NCBI GenBank assembly: GCA_963693085.1
Contig: OY856411.1
Coordinates: 63,720,001-63,784,000 of the forward strand
Origin: Alisma plantago-aquatica
Taxonomy: Eukaryota > Streptophyta > Magnoliopsida > Alismatales > Alismataceae
DNA: 64,000 nucleotides
Direction: 5' to 3'
In this document: positions 21,183 through 34,626 of the stretch, in pieces
How positions within the stretch are numbered: the first letter of the stretch is position 1
How the letters are laid out: each line of letters begins with the position of its first letter
Notes under the pieces: model-generated
What the model was told of the DNA's origin: nothing
Database searches by the model: none
Seen by the model: only the letters and a program-made list of their open reading frames with translations
Made by a program: the position numbers and the translations under genes

Positions 21183-23315
21183 TGTGAGGAGTGAGACCCA
21201 CAAGGAAATCCACTCCCAACTTTTATTTGACACACCAACCAAAAAACCTCATCCAAACATACATTAACATTTTATTAAAGGAAAGAAGTGCATAGTAGTT
21301 AGAAAATTCTATGGATAATAAAGAAGATAGCATTATAGTGGAAAAAATAAACTAAGATATTATAATCTTTAAAATTATCCAATAACCTTGTTCATAAAGG
21401 GGAAAATATAAAACAACTAGTAATATGATTAGATAGATCATATTTAGAGGGCAGTCTAGGCATCTAAAAGTTGTCACCACAAAATACTCCTGAGCATCCT
21501 TCTCAAAATCTTGCTCCACAAAATCATATCATGCATGTTGCTCAACCTCTACATGAATATGAAACCACACCCATAAGAGATAAGAAAGTTATATGTTATA
21601 ATGTAATAACTATGTACATAATTGGGAATATTTTGATAATATTAGGATTCATAAACAAATTGAGGGGAGTTCCATGAAAAATGGGTTATCAATAGGTAGT
21701 AAGTTAAAGAGAATACAATACCAAAGAATTAACTAGCCAAAATAATGCGGCATTTCAATGTATGAGAGTAATATGTAACCATAATGATCTTACTTTTTTT
21801 AGAGAAAATAATGATCTTATTAAATATATTATCACATCATTGCTAAAAATAATATAATTTCATGCAAGCATAATTTAGAATCTGTTATCATGAGATAGAG
21901 ACACCATTGGATTTTGAGCCAAGGGGAAAGGGGGAATAAAACCCTGATACTCCAAGGGAGGGAGGGGGTACAACCCCAATACTCAAAATGTACAAAATGA
22001 GACATATGTGCAATACAATATATGATTGGACATAGTACATATAGTATAGAATAACTAGTCTAATCACCAAACATGCATAACATAGTAGCAAGATCAAATG
22101 ATCCAATCACCAACACATTTAATGGTGTTATATCATTAAGGAAAAATATGGCAAGTGGGGTCATAGACTCAATTCAAAAGAATGCCACATATCTACAAGA
22201 AATCAATAGAATATGAGTTTTGATTCTAAAAAAGTTGTTTCTCCTAAAAAGGGACAGGTCAACTATGAGAAACCTAACAAGATATATCTTGAGATAACTA
22301 TTTTACCTAATGCTATGCTCCGATACTATAGTATAGTGAATGGGATCCAAATGGGGACCCACCCTTCTATTTTTGTGTAAGATAATCAAGGAACCCCTTA
22401 CAAACATATATGAACATTAAATTAAAGGAAAAGGGTGCATAGTTTTCCTTAAAATTGTATAAAACATAGATCATGTAGAGTTATAGCAGTGGAAATAAAT
22501 TAAGCTATTACAAGTTCTAAATTATTTTCCAAAAACCTAGTTCATAAATGGAAAAGTAGAAGAAGAAAATACTATATAGAGATTCAATTGATAGATCATC
22601 TATAGAGGGAAACCTAGGCATATCAGAAACTACATGAACTACTATTGAGTAGGCACCTCAAAATCCTTTCTCCACAATATCCTATAATATAGGTTTGCGA
22701 TTCCTTTGTAAGGATAGAGAGCCACATCCTGAAGGGATGAGAAATGTATGTGACATAAACATTAAGTATGTACATAATTAGGTATATTTGGGCTTACTAA
22801 GGATTCATAAACGAAATTAGTGGGATTTCCATCCAAGAGGCACTATCAATAGGAGGTAACTTTAAGAGAACTTAATATAAAGCAATGACTATCCAAAAGA
22901 GTGAGGAATTTCAATTTATGACAATGATAGTAATTATTGAGATCTTGTCACATAAATTATACACAATACACAACAATGATAAGATTCTATAATTTTGACC
23001 CATATCTAGTATGAGACACCATAGGATCATCAGCTAGGGGGGAAGGGGGAATACATCATTGACACCCCAAGGGAAAGGGGATTAAATTGTGATACCAAAA
23101 CATACAAAATGGAAAACATTCCAAGTAAATATATTGATGTACAATGATCTCTATGATAACTAGTTTAATCACCAAGCATGAATAATCAAATGATTCAATC
23201 ATGAGCATATACAAGATGTATCATTAAGAAAAAACGTGGTAGGTGGGTTCATAGACCCAATTTATAGGAATAGATCAATATCTAGAAGAAATTATTACAT
23301 TACAAGTTTTATACT
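21183..23315 (-). mobile_element. Probable very old LTR pair with almost no interior
   Basis: Two diverged direct repeats of about 1.0 kb (about 21183-22228 and 22332-23315) share collinear landmarks: a lead-in ending in AAACATA, TTCATAAA, AGATAGATCAT, CCTAGGCATCT-like, GACACCAT with GGGGGAA, and CACCAA(A/G)CATG. Between them are only about 100 bases, which hold a minus-strand primer-site-like sequence (22317-22328). The minus-strand orientation is inferred from that. No target duplication could be confirmed because the ends are worn. Confidence 0.55.
22317..22328 (-). other. Degenerate Met-tRNA primer binding site
   Basis: The minus strand reads TAGTATCGGAGC, 10 of 12 bases like TGGTATCAGAGC, at the inner edge of the right-hand repeat. 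Confidence 0.5.
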
Positions 23316-25333
23316 AGGGATTGCCAGTGAAGGTGTCAAGAAGAAATATCACACAAAAAATACCTCTTTGTAGGAAATAGGGATTTCAATCATATAATTG
23401 TGATACCATGAACCTAGATTAACTACAATTTCTCTAAGATATGTATTTATTATCAAAATTTTATTCTTGACTAATTTTCAAGATCAATTTATTAAGATAA
23501 ATCCTTAATTTGCTCAATTTGCACTTTGTTTGCCATATATTCATGTTCCTTGCAAGTTGTTGACTTAGTTGTAAATTCACCATTGCATAAGGACTGAATT
23601 GCAAATTATGTGAAACAAATTGCCTTGAATTTGTATTTCATGAACACTCACCATAATTGAGGATTTATATTTTTAGTTAGTGTGTTTTTCAATATTCATA
23701 GTCTATTTCATTTTTTCTTAGCATGCTTATGACCTTATTTGGATTAAGGTTTCCATCCCTTACTCACTAACCCTAGCTTAGAGTGGTGGTTGGGTATTGG
23801 TTAATGGACTCCATCAACGGATGGAGGGTTCTAAGTTGACAACCAATGAGAGGCATGGGTATCTCAGATGACAAGAAGCATGCACCTACCAACCAGTGGA
23901 AAGACTAGGCTGACAATAAATGAGAAGCCAAGCTTGACAATCGATGAGGATTTTGAGTTGTTAACTTATGAGGAATCTAGACATGTGAGTCAATGAAGCT
24001 TCTGTGTGCTCAAATTGATGGAATCTAGTTGACTACCCACGATGGATATGACTATGTAGGCTAATGTGGAAGTAGGTGAACAACTGATAGGTATCCTACC
24101 ATATATACCAAAAGTCTAGGCTGTGTTGATGGGGGGTCGATATGAGTGTCAATTGATGAGCTTGTTGGCCAATGAGAGTAGAAATCGATGGACTTTTTGG
24201 TCAATGGGTGTTCTAGATCAGCGAGAATCATGTGTATATTTATTAAAGAATTTCCTAGTTGATGGCAATGCTAGTATGAATGTTGGAATTTCTATTTTAC
24301 CAGTAAAAGTTCTTCTTTGACTAAGGGGTATTTTGTATACTTGTTATGGGTTGTTTTGACATTTTACCCATTCTAGTTTATGAATACACATCCACATTAA
24401 CCTAGAGACTCATTTGACACCTGCTTGATGTTGGAAATGTGGAGGAGGTCATGGTAGTCTACGAGATCTCCAAGGAGGTCGATATCCACTGATGGAAGCT
24501 TTTATGTGCTTGCATGTTGATGCATGTAGTTCATCAAGCTTCTCTAACGTGTTTTCAAGCTTGGTATCATAATTTACAACCCAAACCAAGTGAGATACAT
24601 AGTATAATCCCTCTTTTCTTAATGTTACTTACATCATCTCCTCCTTTGGATGGGTCCCATGGAGATCCATGGTTTAACCTACCCTATATAAGTAAAGAAC
24701 CCTCCTTTTCCCTCTCTCTATACTAGGGGAAGTTAGATATTGCTTGCATCTTTGGTTTTAGAGATTTGAGAGGGATGATCTAGGTTCTTGAAAGCTTTTT
24801 GTGTATATATTATGTGGGCCTCATGATTATTATCCTTTGAGGTGAGTGATATGGTATTTGTTATCTTCTTTTACCTACGTGTGCATGCAAATCCCTAAAC
24901 GTGCTCTACTTTTCATTAATATGCCTAAAACTTGAATTTTTAGGGAATATTTTTTTATCTTTCTTAGCCCTTTATTTATGATTTTTAATCATATTATCTT
25001 TCTCTTTGAAATGTGAATGGACTAAAATTTAACTTGTGCATTAGTGTTCTAAAATTCCTAATCTAGCCCTATAATTCCCTAATATGCTATAAGATGATTT
25101 CCTGTGAATGGTTTTGGATCGATAACACAGAGATAATAAATTGAATGTTCTTATATTTTTTTTGAAGTATGATTTGATTTTAGTTTGGTTATCACTTAAC
25201 CATGCATGGGTTAAAATTTGAAAATATGTGATAATGTTACCAAAAGTGTCATCTTTATGGTGTTTTGGTACCATATGATGGGAGAATTGATATACATGTT
25301 ATTCTTACTTATCGGTATCTGATATCGAATTGT
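23316..25333. other. Unclassified; possible solo LTR fragment on the plus strand
   Basis: Around 23810-24220 there are loosely repeated phrases of the GTTGACAACCAATGAG / CAATCGATGAGG type. At 24684-24692 the plus strand reads CTATATAAG, followed by a pyrimidine-rich leader (CCTCCTTTTCCCTCTCTCT). This order, degenerate short repeats then TATA then leader, is LTR-like, but I found no second copy in the window. Confidence 0.3.
24684..24692 (+). promoter_or_regulatory. Candidate TATA box
   Basis: CTATATAAG with a CT-rich downstream segment. No gene follows. Confidence 0.3.
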
Positions 25334-25338
25334 TTAAA

Positions 25339-28300
25339 TGTGATGTCACTAGATTTTATAAAACTTAATCTAATATGTGAAGTCCAATTGAAACCTCACC
25401 TCAGTGAGAATCCAAATTTAGACACCACACACTAGGCTAAGAAAAAGAAAATCTGAGGAAGTCAGAAGGAAACAACAGTAGTACGTGCACATGAACAATA
25501 AACAAACCACACAATAGAAGCTCACCAATCAACATATAGTTAAAAAATGAATTATTACAAATTGATATTACATATTGAACATCAAACTTTTACATAAGCA
25601 CATACTATATTCTAGAATAATATCTTAAAACAATAGATCCACTTGTACATCAGCTCACCACACAACTCTCAACTATACCGATTCTTCAAGAGAATATGTT
25701 CAAAACCTAAAAGAAGATTGCATGTGGTACATGTCAACACAATATTCTAAGATATTGTACTGAGTATGCTTATGTGTATTTTATATACCTCTCATTACTA
25801 AGACTTGGCAAAAGATAAAACTAATATTTGGCAGCAACAACAAAAATATAACAAAAGCATAATTGAATAAAAATGTTTTTTAACAAAAGAGAACACATAT
25901 TTAGGCACATTTTCCATTATATCATCATGCATTGACCACCAAAGGTTGAATGCACTGAAGGCCTTATGATTGACCACCAAAGAGATGGATCATTTCATAA
26001 TGTGATCAGACTGCCAAAGAGTTGAAGTACTTTATTTTCCAACACTTGACTACCAAAGAGTTGAAGTGCTTGGATATAATGGAATAGATATATTATGTTT
26101 CATGAGTTTAAAGCCATAATTATGGGAAATCAAGAAGGATATCATACAAGAACAATCATTTCATCCAATATCATATGCCAAGAATTTTACTACACATATA
26201 ATACAAGCATATTGTATAATAAGCCAAGTAAGAGGTAAGGGCATACCTTGAAAAGAGATATTTCTAAACATCACATATTTCTCAAGTTAATTGTATCCTT
26301 GTCAAACCCTAATTAAGATAATATCACATAACACTATCAGGTTCTTATCATCATTAACCATATTCATGTCCATTTTAGGGTTTAAATTGGTTCATTAGGA
26401 CATTTCCATCATTACTTGTCTTGTCATCTTGGTATGTGGGACTATTGTTACTGATGTTGTATTCCATATTATAATCAATTGTATGACCATTAGTTTCCAT
26501 ATCATTGTGTGCATGTATTAACCCTAGATCATTCTCATTAAACATATTAGGGTTTATATCACATGAAGAGCAATCATTGTTGTATAACATGAGTTATGTG
26601 AATCATTGTGATCTTAGAATTAAGTCTGAGGTTCCAAATGCTAATATCTTCTTATACTAAATATTCCAACATTTACTGACAATATATCTATTTTCTACAT
26701 TTTATTTAAAGTTATTACCGCTAGTATCCATATTAAACAAAATATATAATTTCATGTAGCCCAATTATAATATTTGACATCAGATGGATTATATATCATA
26801 TTTTAGAGTTACAGATGCATTATCATAATTTTAGGTCACTATTTGATATTTATTACTCATGAAACAAGTGTAACATATCTTACATGATAACATCTAATTT
26901 TATACATCAAAGTACTGATATTATACTTTCATGTTGTTCTACTCATTTATCTGAACATTTTCATACCGTGTTTGTATTTATCTGATAAATGAGCTATTTA
27001 ATGTGATTTATCTAATATCTGAGTATTTTTAAGACATTTACCTTTTTTGACCTATAATATCCTGCAACATATCCACTTGGAGGTTGGGCGCATCCTTCTT
27101 CGACTAGCTAGCCAGTCTGATTGCTTGGACTAGTTTTGCCCCTTCCTCTCACGATCTCCTCTTTCACCCATCGCGTTCGAAGCGATTCCATCCGTTATGA
27201 ATCCCTCGCGCGATAGGAAGTAGCCACCACCACCTCTTTCGTGAGGCTCGGCTCCAATGTGCAACTGGCCAGCCAATCTCCTTTCTTGTGCCTTCTACGG
27301 TCGGGCTTCTCCCAAATTTGCGTTTGAGCTTGGCCGGACTCGATTCTCCTCTCGACGCCAGGGTGCGTCGTTGTGTGGATCTCCTTGGCTCCACGTGCTC
27401 ATCCTATAGATTCTCTTCATCCCCATGACCTGGAGCACTTAAAACTTTATTCATGCACCTTCTACGACACTGGCCTTTGGGACTCACCGCTTGGGTGGGG
27501 ATGGAACCTTACCTCCTCAAGCTTCTTCTTCTCCAAGGAGCTCAAGCTTGTCAACCATCATAACCACCACAATAGTGACCAAAAACACCCTCTTATGACT
27601 CCCTTGACCTCATACTTCCTTCATCCCAGACCACTTTCCTCTGAACTCCATTATTCCTTAGTTCTTTGTCCCTCATCTACGTCGTTGGTGGAGAGGCTGA
27701 GAAGGTGAAGACCTCCTTCTCCTTATCCTCTCACCCTCACAATGGTGATAGCATACCCATATTTGTTCGCCTCCACCACCTCATAGTTGAGAAGAAGTAG
27801 AGATAGGAAGATGGATCTCTCACATATCTATTCCACTGTATCTGATCGAAGAGGGTCGGTCTATACTATGTAGTCTTGACGAGGCTATTATAACTGCTTG
27901 CTTATTTCCTTTGTCAAACCACAATCATGACGTGGGGATATGTTGAAACAGGGTGTCTCGTTCACCTCAACTATTGTGAAACATCCTCAAGCATCTGATT
28001 ATATCTAAGGTTCATGATAACTATTCATAAAAGACAAATCTATGGCCACTAAAACAAGGCCTCATTGCTTATACAGATGAGCTGGCCACATGACTCACTA
28101 ATGTCACAACCTAGTTTAATAAGTGTAGAAATATAGTCATCAACCATAAATCTAATCATTAATTAGGAACCTCATTTGAACAAGAAACTTTGGACATAGG
28201 TCCATAACATCCTAAAGTACTTTCTTGCCAACTTGAGGTCAAACTTCAAAAAGGCATGAACTTAGGGATCTTAATCATCTATACAACATCAAATACCATC

Positions 28301-28401
28301 CAAACTTTCCATAGACATTGATACTTCTTAATATAATCCAAATATGTGAATTCACTTACATCAACAGATATTTAAATATGCTAAAAGATCAGTCAGTCAC
28401 A
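25339..28401 (-). repeat. GLE-2 3' LTR
   Basis: It starts TGTGATGTCACTAGATTTT and ends AGTCAGTCACA on the plus strand. A block at about 27060-27720 is markedly GC-richer than the rest, as in the GLE-1 LTRs. Short frames in this block (for example minus 27164-27394) are not evidently conserved as protein in the other LTR. Confidence 0.9.
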
Positions 28402-30648
28402 TTCTACACACCTTAAAAGAAATGTTGTCCTTAAAATTAAGCCAAAATCTTTTCCATCACATCATATACATCTTAAAAGAAATTTTATCCTCAAAATTAA
28501 GCCATATGATACTTTAAAAGAAATCAAAGATATTCATTCACATTTAGGGAAACACTCTAGGTGCACCATTTCCACACATGATATCTAAAACCATATATCC
28601 TACGTACTTCTAAGAGGTTTCAAAAGAATATACGATGAACCCCTCAATATATAACATGATTTAGATGTTTAGGCTATGTCATATAGGACTCACATTCTCA
28701 TTTTAACTGAGCATTAGCATTCTAACATCAAATTATACATTTTATGAAGGAGTTAATTTTAATTACCCCATTTTATCTACTTTGAATATATCAAGGTGTC
28801 ATCAACATACTATTGAGTTAATTGTTATAACATGTTCAAAATATTTATTAATCACCAAGATTGATACAAAATCTAAAATATGACATTTATATGATTTCAA
28901 TTTAGTTTTTCATATTTGATTGAAACCATTAGTAGTGATTTCTCCACATGATTTTACCGACTATAGTATAACATCATTATTCATTTATATGATTAACCAT
29001 CTTATACGTAGAGATCTCTCAAACTATTACTAGGTTTCCATCATGTCATATCCATATGTCACATCTCAAGACTTGATCACATTCAAACATATTATATCTG
29101 GGTTGTGCTAAAGAAACTTATATGAGTGGCTTGTCAAAAGTATTTCAAACCTTTATTTAGTCCAAATGAGGTTCTCCTAACCCATATCATGACGGTAGTT
29201 CCATGCTCAATCTCTATGGGCTTACTCAACTCTATGAGTATCTTTTGTGCATAAACTATGTCTATCCTCTTTAGGCTAGGGTTCTCAAGTCTACCTCATT
29301 GGCACTAATTGATTGCTTTACAAGATCTAGCCACATAAGCACAAACCAAAACATTATATGGCATTCTCTTCATAGGTCCTCTACCCATGATATACTATTT
29401 CTCAACTCTCTTATATACATCCACTAGATTCCTATAAGGAACCACCAACCCAAGCTTGAGGCTTTTCAAAAAATAACACAATTACCTCTTCTAGGGTCTT
29501 GGGACTCTCTCTCCCTCACCCAGATGGTAGGTACTCATATTCATATTCTCATGTACAAAGAAGCCTCTCTCAGACTCTAGGGTTTGGTCCTCCCAAGGAC
29601 ATCTAGGGTTCAACAAAGCTATATGAATCAAGCATAAATCCACTCAACTCATTCACTCAGAAGCAGTCTAGTTTATGACATATCATATCACATAACTCTC
29701 ATATTTCTTATATCTTAGAGTTTAGGTTCTCTGACCTTCTTGTGGGTCTCACTCTCTCTGGAGATAACCCTATAACTAGTCCCAACACTAGAGGTCCTCC
29801 TTTGTAAAAGAGATTGAGTCTCTTACTTATTCACATCCTTATCTCAGCTTAGCTTATCTTAACTTAGAAAAGCGCACATACTTTCAGAATCAAAACTTAT
29901 CTCAAATCCTCAAATCTAAACTTGGGTCCTTAAAAAAACATATTCCATCATAACAAACCAACTTATATCATCTATATAAGACATAGATCATCAACTAAAA
30001 TTATTTCATCTATTCCATCTATCACATATTCTAGTGAGGCTTTAGACATCTAATCTAGAACTACTCTCTCTTCTAGACTGATGTCAATCACTTTCACTTA
30101 GGTTGCATGACCACCTTATACTCGTACATGTGTGGGGACACATTTTTGTAATAATTACATATATAATAAAGTATTATATAGTTTTTCTCCAGTAAAACAT
30201 GCATCAAAAAAACTATCAAGATTCGATCTGATTGGAATAAAAAACAAAATCCACAAAAAGAGTTCCCACACGTAGTAGAGAGTCTAGTGTCATGTCACCT
30301 AATGAAAAGGGTGAGAACAAGGTATAGACCAATGTACCTACCCTATAAAACGAGTTCTATATGTATAGGATTTCTCTTCCCTTGATGCACATCATTTTCA
30401 AATAATGTAACGTCCCATAGCGCCACATTATAAAGAAAGAATGACTCATTAGGACTTATTATACAACAAGCACTAGTCTAGACTTAGTTCTTAGACATAT
30501 AGGTGCTAACCTAGAGGATAGGCCAGATCTAGTCTCTAAAAGACAACTACTCTAACCCTAAAGATTTTTAAGTTTAAGGTTTTTATTAGTTTGGGTTGTA
30601 TTATGAGCAAATATTAGGCTTTGCTATTGTTCATGCTCTGATACCACC
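28402..30648 (-). other. GLE-2 internal region, non-coding
   Basis: No open frame of note and no gag/pol motif in either strand. The left end (28402-28420) reads on the minus strand CTTTTAAGGTGTGTAGAA, a worn polypurine tract next to the LTR start TGTGACTGAC; AAGGACAACATTTCTTTTAAGG upstream recalls GAGGACGAAATTTCTTTTAAGG of Gypsy elements. Confidence 0.7.
30635..30646 (-). other. GLE-2 primer binding site
   Basis: The minus strand is identical to the 12-base Met-tRNA site TGGTATCAGAGC, with a 2-base spacer to the LTR. Confidence 0.92.
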
Positions 30649-33600
30649 TGTGACATCCTTAGATTTTCTAAAACTTAATCTATGTGTGAAGTCCAAATTG
30701 AAACCTCACCTTAGTGAGAATCCCAATTTAAACACCACACACTAGGCTAAGAAAAAAAAAATTAGAGGAAGTCAGAAGGAAACAATAGTAGCACAAGCAC
30801 ATAAACAATAGACAAACCACACAACAGAAGCTCAACATTCAACATATAATTACAAAATGAATTATTACTAATTGACATTACATCTTAAACAACAAACTTT
30901 TACATATGCACATACTACATTCTAAAATAGGATGTTAAGACAGTATGTCCACCTGTACATCAGCTCGCCACACAACTATCAACTATACTGATTCTTCAAG
31001 AGCATATATCCACAACCTAAACAAAATTTACATGTGATATACGTCAGCACAATATTCTAATAAATTGTATTGAGTACGTCTACATGTCTTTTATATACTT
31101 CTCATTACTAAGACTTGGCAATAAGATAAAACTAACAACAAAAATATAACAAAAGAATAATTGAATAAAGATGTTTATTGATAAAAGAGAACACATATTT
31201 TAGGCGCATTTTCCATTATATCATTGATGCATTGACCGCTGAAGGTAGAATGCATTGAAGGCCTTATGACCGACTACCAAAGAGTTGGATCATTTCATAA
31301 TGTGATCATACTACCAAAGAGATGGACCACTTTCAAGTACTTGACTACAAAAGAGTTGAAGCACTTTATTTTCCAACTCTTGACTACCAAAGAGTTGAAG
31401 TGCTTGAATATAATAGAACATATATATTATGTTTCATGTGTTAATAGACATAAGTATGGAAAACCAAGCAATATATCATACAAGAACAATCATTTCATCC
31501 AATATCATATGCCAAGTATTTTACTACACATATAATACAAGTATATTGTATAATAAGCCAAGTAAGAGGTAAGGGTGTATCTTGAAAACAAATATTTCTA
31601 AACATCACATATTCCTCAGGTCAACTATATCCTTGTCAAACATTGATTAAGATAAGATCACATAACACGATCAAGTTATTATTATCATTAACCCTAGTTA
31701 TGTCTATTTTAGGGTTTAAATTGGTTCATTAGGACATTTCCATCATTAATTGTCTTGTCATCTTTGTATGTGGGACTGATGTTACTGATGTTTTAATCCA
31801 TATTACAATCAATTGTATGACCATTAATTTCCATATCATTGTGTGCATGTATTAACCCTAGATCATACTCATTAAACATATTAGGGTTTATATCACATGA
31901 AAAACAATCATCATTGTATAACATGAGTTATGTGAATCGTTGTGATCTTAGAATTAAGTATGAGCTTCCATATAGTGATATGTGTGTATACTAAATATTC
32001 CAACATTTATTGACCATATATGTATTTTCTACATTTTATTTAAGGTTATTATCTCTAGGTTGCCATATTAAGCAAAATACATAATTTTGTGCAGCCCAAT
32101 TATAATATTTGACATCAGATGGATTATATATCATACTTTAGAGGTGCTGATGCATTATCATAACTTTAGGTCACTATTTGATATTTATTACTCATGAAAT
32201 AATTGTAATATATCTTACATGATATCATCAAATTTTATACATCAAAGTACTAATATTATGATTTAATGATCTTCTACTCATTTTTTTAAACATTTTGATA
32301 CCTTGTTTGTATTTTTCTGATAAACAAGCTAGTTAATGTGATTTATCTAAGATCTAAGTATTTTTAAGACATTTACGTTTTTTGTCCTATAGTATCCCTC
32401 CATGTGTCCACTTGGAGGTTGGGTGCATCTTTCTACTACTAGCTAGACGGTCTAATCACTTGTATTGGGTTCACCCCTTCCGCTCGTGATCTCCTCTTTC
32501 ACCCATCATGTTCAAAAGGACTTCATCCGTTGAGTTCCCGTCGTGCGATAGGAAGTAGCCACTGCCGCCGCTGCCATGAGGCTCAGCTTCGGCGAGCAAA
32601 ATGCCAGTTGATCTCCTTTCTTGCACCTTCTATGATCGAGCTTCTCCTAGATTTGTGCTTGAGCCTGGCTAGACTCGATTCTCCTCTCGATGCCAAGGTG
32701 CACTGTTGTGTGGATCTCCTCAGCTCCACATGACCATCCTCTAGATGCTCTTCATCTCCATGACCTGGAGTGCCCAAAAGCTTAAGTCATGCGCATTCTA
32801 TGATGCCATCCTCTAGGAAACACCTCTTGGGTGGGGATGGAACCTTGCACCCTAAAGATTCTTCTTCTCCAAGGAGCTCAAGCTCTCCAGCCATCACAAC
32901 TATCACAACAGTGACCAAAACTGCCCTCGTATGACTCCCTTGACCTCCAACTTGCTTCACCCCAAACCACTTTCCTCTAAACTCCATTATTCCTTAATTC
33001 CTTCTCCCTCATCTACACTTTTGGTAAAGAGGCCGAGAAGGTGAAGACCTCCTTCTCCTTGTTCTCTCTCCCTCACAATGGTTATAGCATACCCATATTC
33101 ATCTATTTCACACCACCTCATAGTTGAGAAGAAGTAGAGATGGGAAGATGGATCTTTCACATATCTACTTTACTAAATATTATCGAAGAGGGTTAGTCTG
33201 TACTTTGTAGTCTTGACATGGCTATTATAACTACTTGCTTCTTTCCTTTATCAAACCATGAACACGACATGGGGATATGCTGAAATAGGGCATCTCATTC
33301 ACCTCAAATGTTGTGAAACCTCCTCAACCATCTGATTATTTCCAAGGGTCGTGATAACTATTCATAAAAGACTAATTTGTGGCCACTAAAACAAGGCCTC
33401 ATTGCTCATGTGCATGAGCTGGCCGCATGACTCACTAATGTCACCACCTATTTTAATAAGTTGCGAACTATAGTTATCAACCATAAATCTAATCATTAAT
33501 TAGGAACCTCATTTGAACATGAAACTTTGGACATAGGTTCATAACATCCTAAAGTACTTTCTTGCCAACTTGAGGTCAAACTTCAAAAAGGCATGAACTT

Positions 33601-33738
33601 AGGGATCTTAATCATGTATTCAACATCAAATACCATTCAAACTTTGCATAGACATTGATACTTCATAATAATAATCCAAATACATGAATTCACTTTCATC
33701 AACAGATATTAAATATTTCAAAAGATCAATCTATCACA
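30649..33738 (-). repeat. GLE-2 5' LTR
   Basis: Collinear with 25339-28401. It starts TGTGACATCCTTAGATTTTC and ends ATCTATCACA on the plus strand, followed by the TTAAA target duplication. Confidence 0.9.
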
Positions 33739-34189
33739 TTAAACCTTTTACCTAACTCTCATTTTGATGGAATTTCAAGTGAATTAGACCTATTATATCA
33801 AAGTATCTCATTTATGAATGAAGGTGGTATTTGTATGTACATTCAAAATAGGATACAAATAATCATATGTATACATACCAAGGACTAATTAATCAAGTTA
33901 GGGCACAATAAGCTCCAACTTACCAATTTTGGCCACAAGAAGGCTAAAACCTCAAGTCAGGGAACATCAATCTTAAATAAGGAAGATACTTGTGATGTTT
34001 CTCCTTCCATTGCTTCATTTCCTATATGCATATAGAAACACAAAAGATAGCCTATTATTGCATAAATAGAATGCACATAAAAATACCACCTTCATACATA
34101 ATTGAGATACTTTAGGAGCACATAAAGATACTTTAGGAGCACATGTAGGAGCACATAAAGATACTTTAGCCCCCTCTACTACCTTCATA

Positions 34190-34192
<3 letters not shown>
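33739..34192. repeat. Inverted repeat plus short tandem repeat
   Basis: About 33790-33838 and 34070-34115 are inverted copies of roughly 42 bases (landmarks AATACCACCTTCAT and GAGATACTTT), about 85% alike by eye. Overlapping the right arm, 34105-34169 holds about three units of a 21-base repeat (GATACTTTAGGAGCACATAAA). Confidence 0.65.

Positions 34193-34284
<92 letters not shown>
34193..34284. repeat. (CA)20(TA)26 compound microsatellite
   Basis: A perfect CA run at 34193-34232 passes directly into a perfect TA run at 34233-34284, which ends at the start of the first SINE. Confidence 0.95.
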
Positions 34285-34287
<3 letters not shown>

Positions 34288-34441
34288 GACAAGGAGTGGC
34301 TCAAGTCGTCAAGCATGGTATCCCCTAACAAAGGGATCCATGTTCAAATCCTAGTTGTCACCTTGATTTACCACCCTCGTGGGTGTTCGGCCTCCACCAC
34401 GGGCATGGGAGAGGGGGGAGAAATCTTTCTCTCTTAATCCC
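34288..34441 (+). mobile_element. tRNA-derived SINE, copy 1
   Basis: A tRNA-like head with box A (TGGCTCAAGTC, 34297-34307) and box B (GTTCAAATCCT, 34342-34352) at the usual spacing is followed by a body ending CTCTCTTAATCC. The interval is about 154 bases and lies between TA-rich microsatellites. Homology with the inverted copy at 34627-34778 defines the ends. No protein is encoded; it needs LINE enzymes. Confidence 0.8.
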
Positions 34442-34626
34442 ATATATATGTATATATATATATATATTTGTGCGTGTGTATATATATATATGTTATTTCC
34501 CAAATAAAAGTATAGGATTGCACATACTTAAAGATGATCTAAAAGTTCAATAATTACTTCTAAGCATAGGGTTCATGGCTTTTCAATACCTAATTACAAT
34601 ATACACAAATATATATATATATATAT
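34442..34626. repeat. AT-rich spacer with TA microsatellites between the SINEs
   Basis: TA/TG-rich tracts at about 34442-34490 and 34608-34626 flank about 120 bases of ordinary AT-rich sequence. Confidence 0.8.

Larger units (their letters stand above)
25339..33738 (-). mobile_element. GLE-2: non-autonomous giant-LTR retrotransposon
   Basis: LTRs 25339-28401 and 30649-33738 (about 3.06 and 3.09 kb) flank a 2,247-base interior. The target duplication is perfect: TTAAA at 25334-25338 and at 33739-33743. On the minus strand the primer site is TGGTATCAGAGC exactly (30635-30646), and a Ty3/Gypsy-type polypurine region precedes the left LTR. No gag or pol remains or is recognisable in the interior. 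LTRs differ by about 10% in a 285-base by-eye sample, so it is older than GLE-1. Confidence 0.92.

Noticed and set aside
27060..27720. GC-rich block that looked like a gene exon
   Set aside because: It recurs at 32400-33060 as part of the GLE-2 LTR pair, and neither copy has a conserved frame.
34193..34284. CRISPR-like or satellite array
   Set aside because: Simple CA/TA microsatellite without spacers; the context is a plant nuclear genome.
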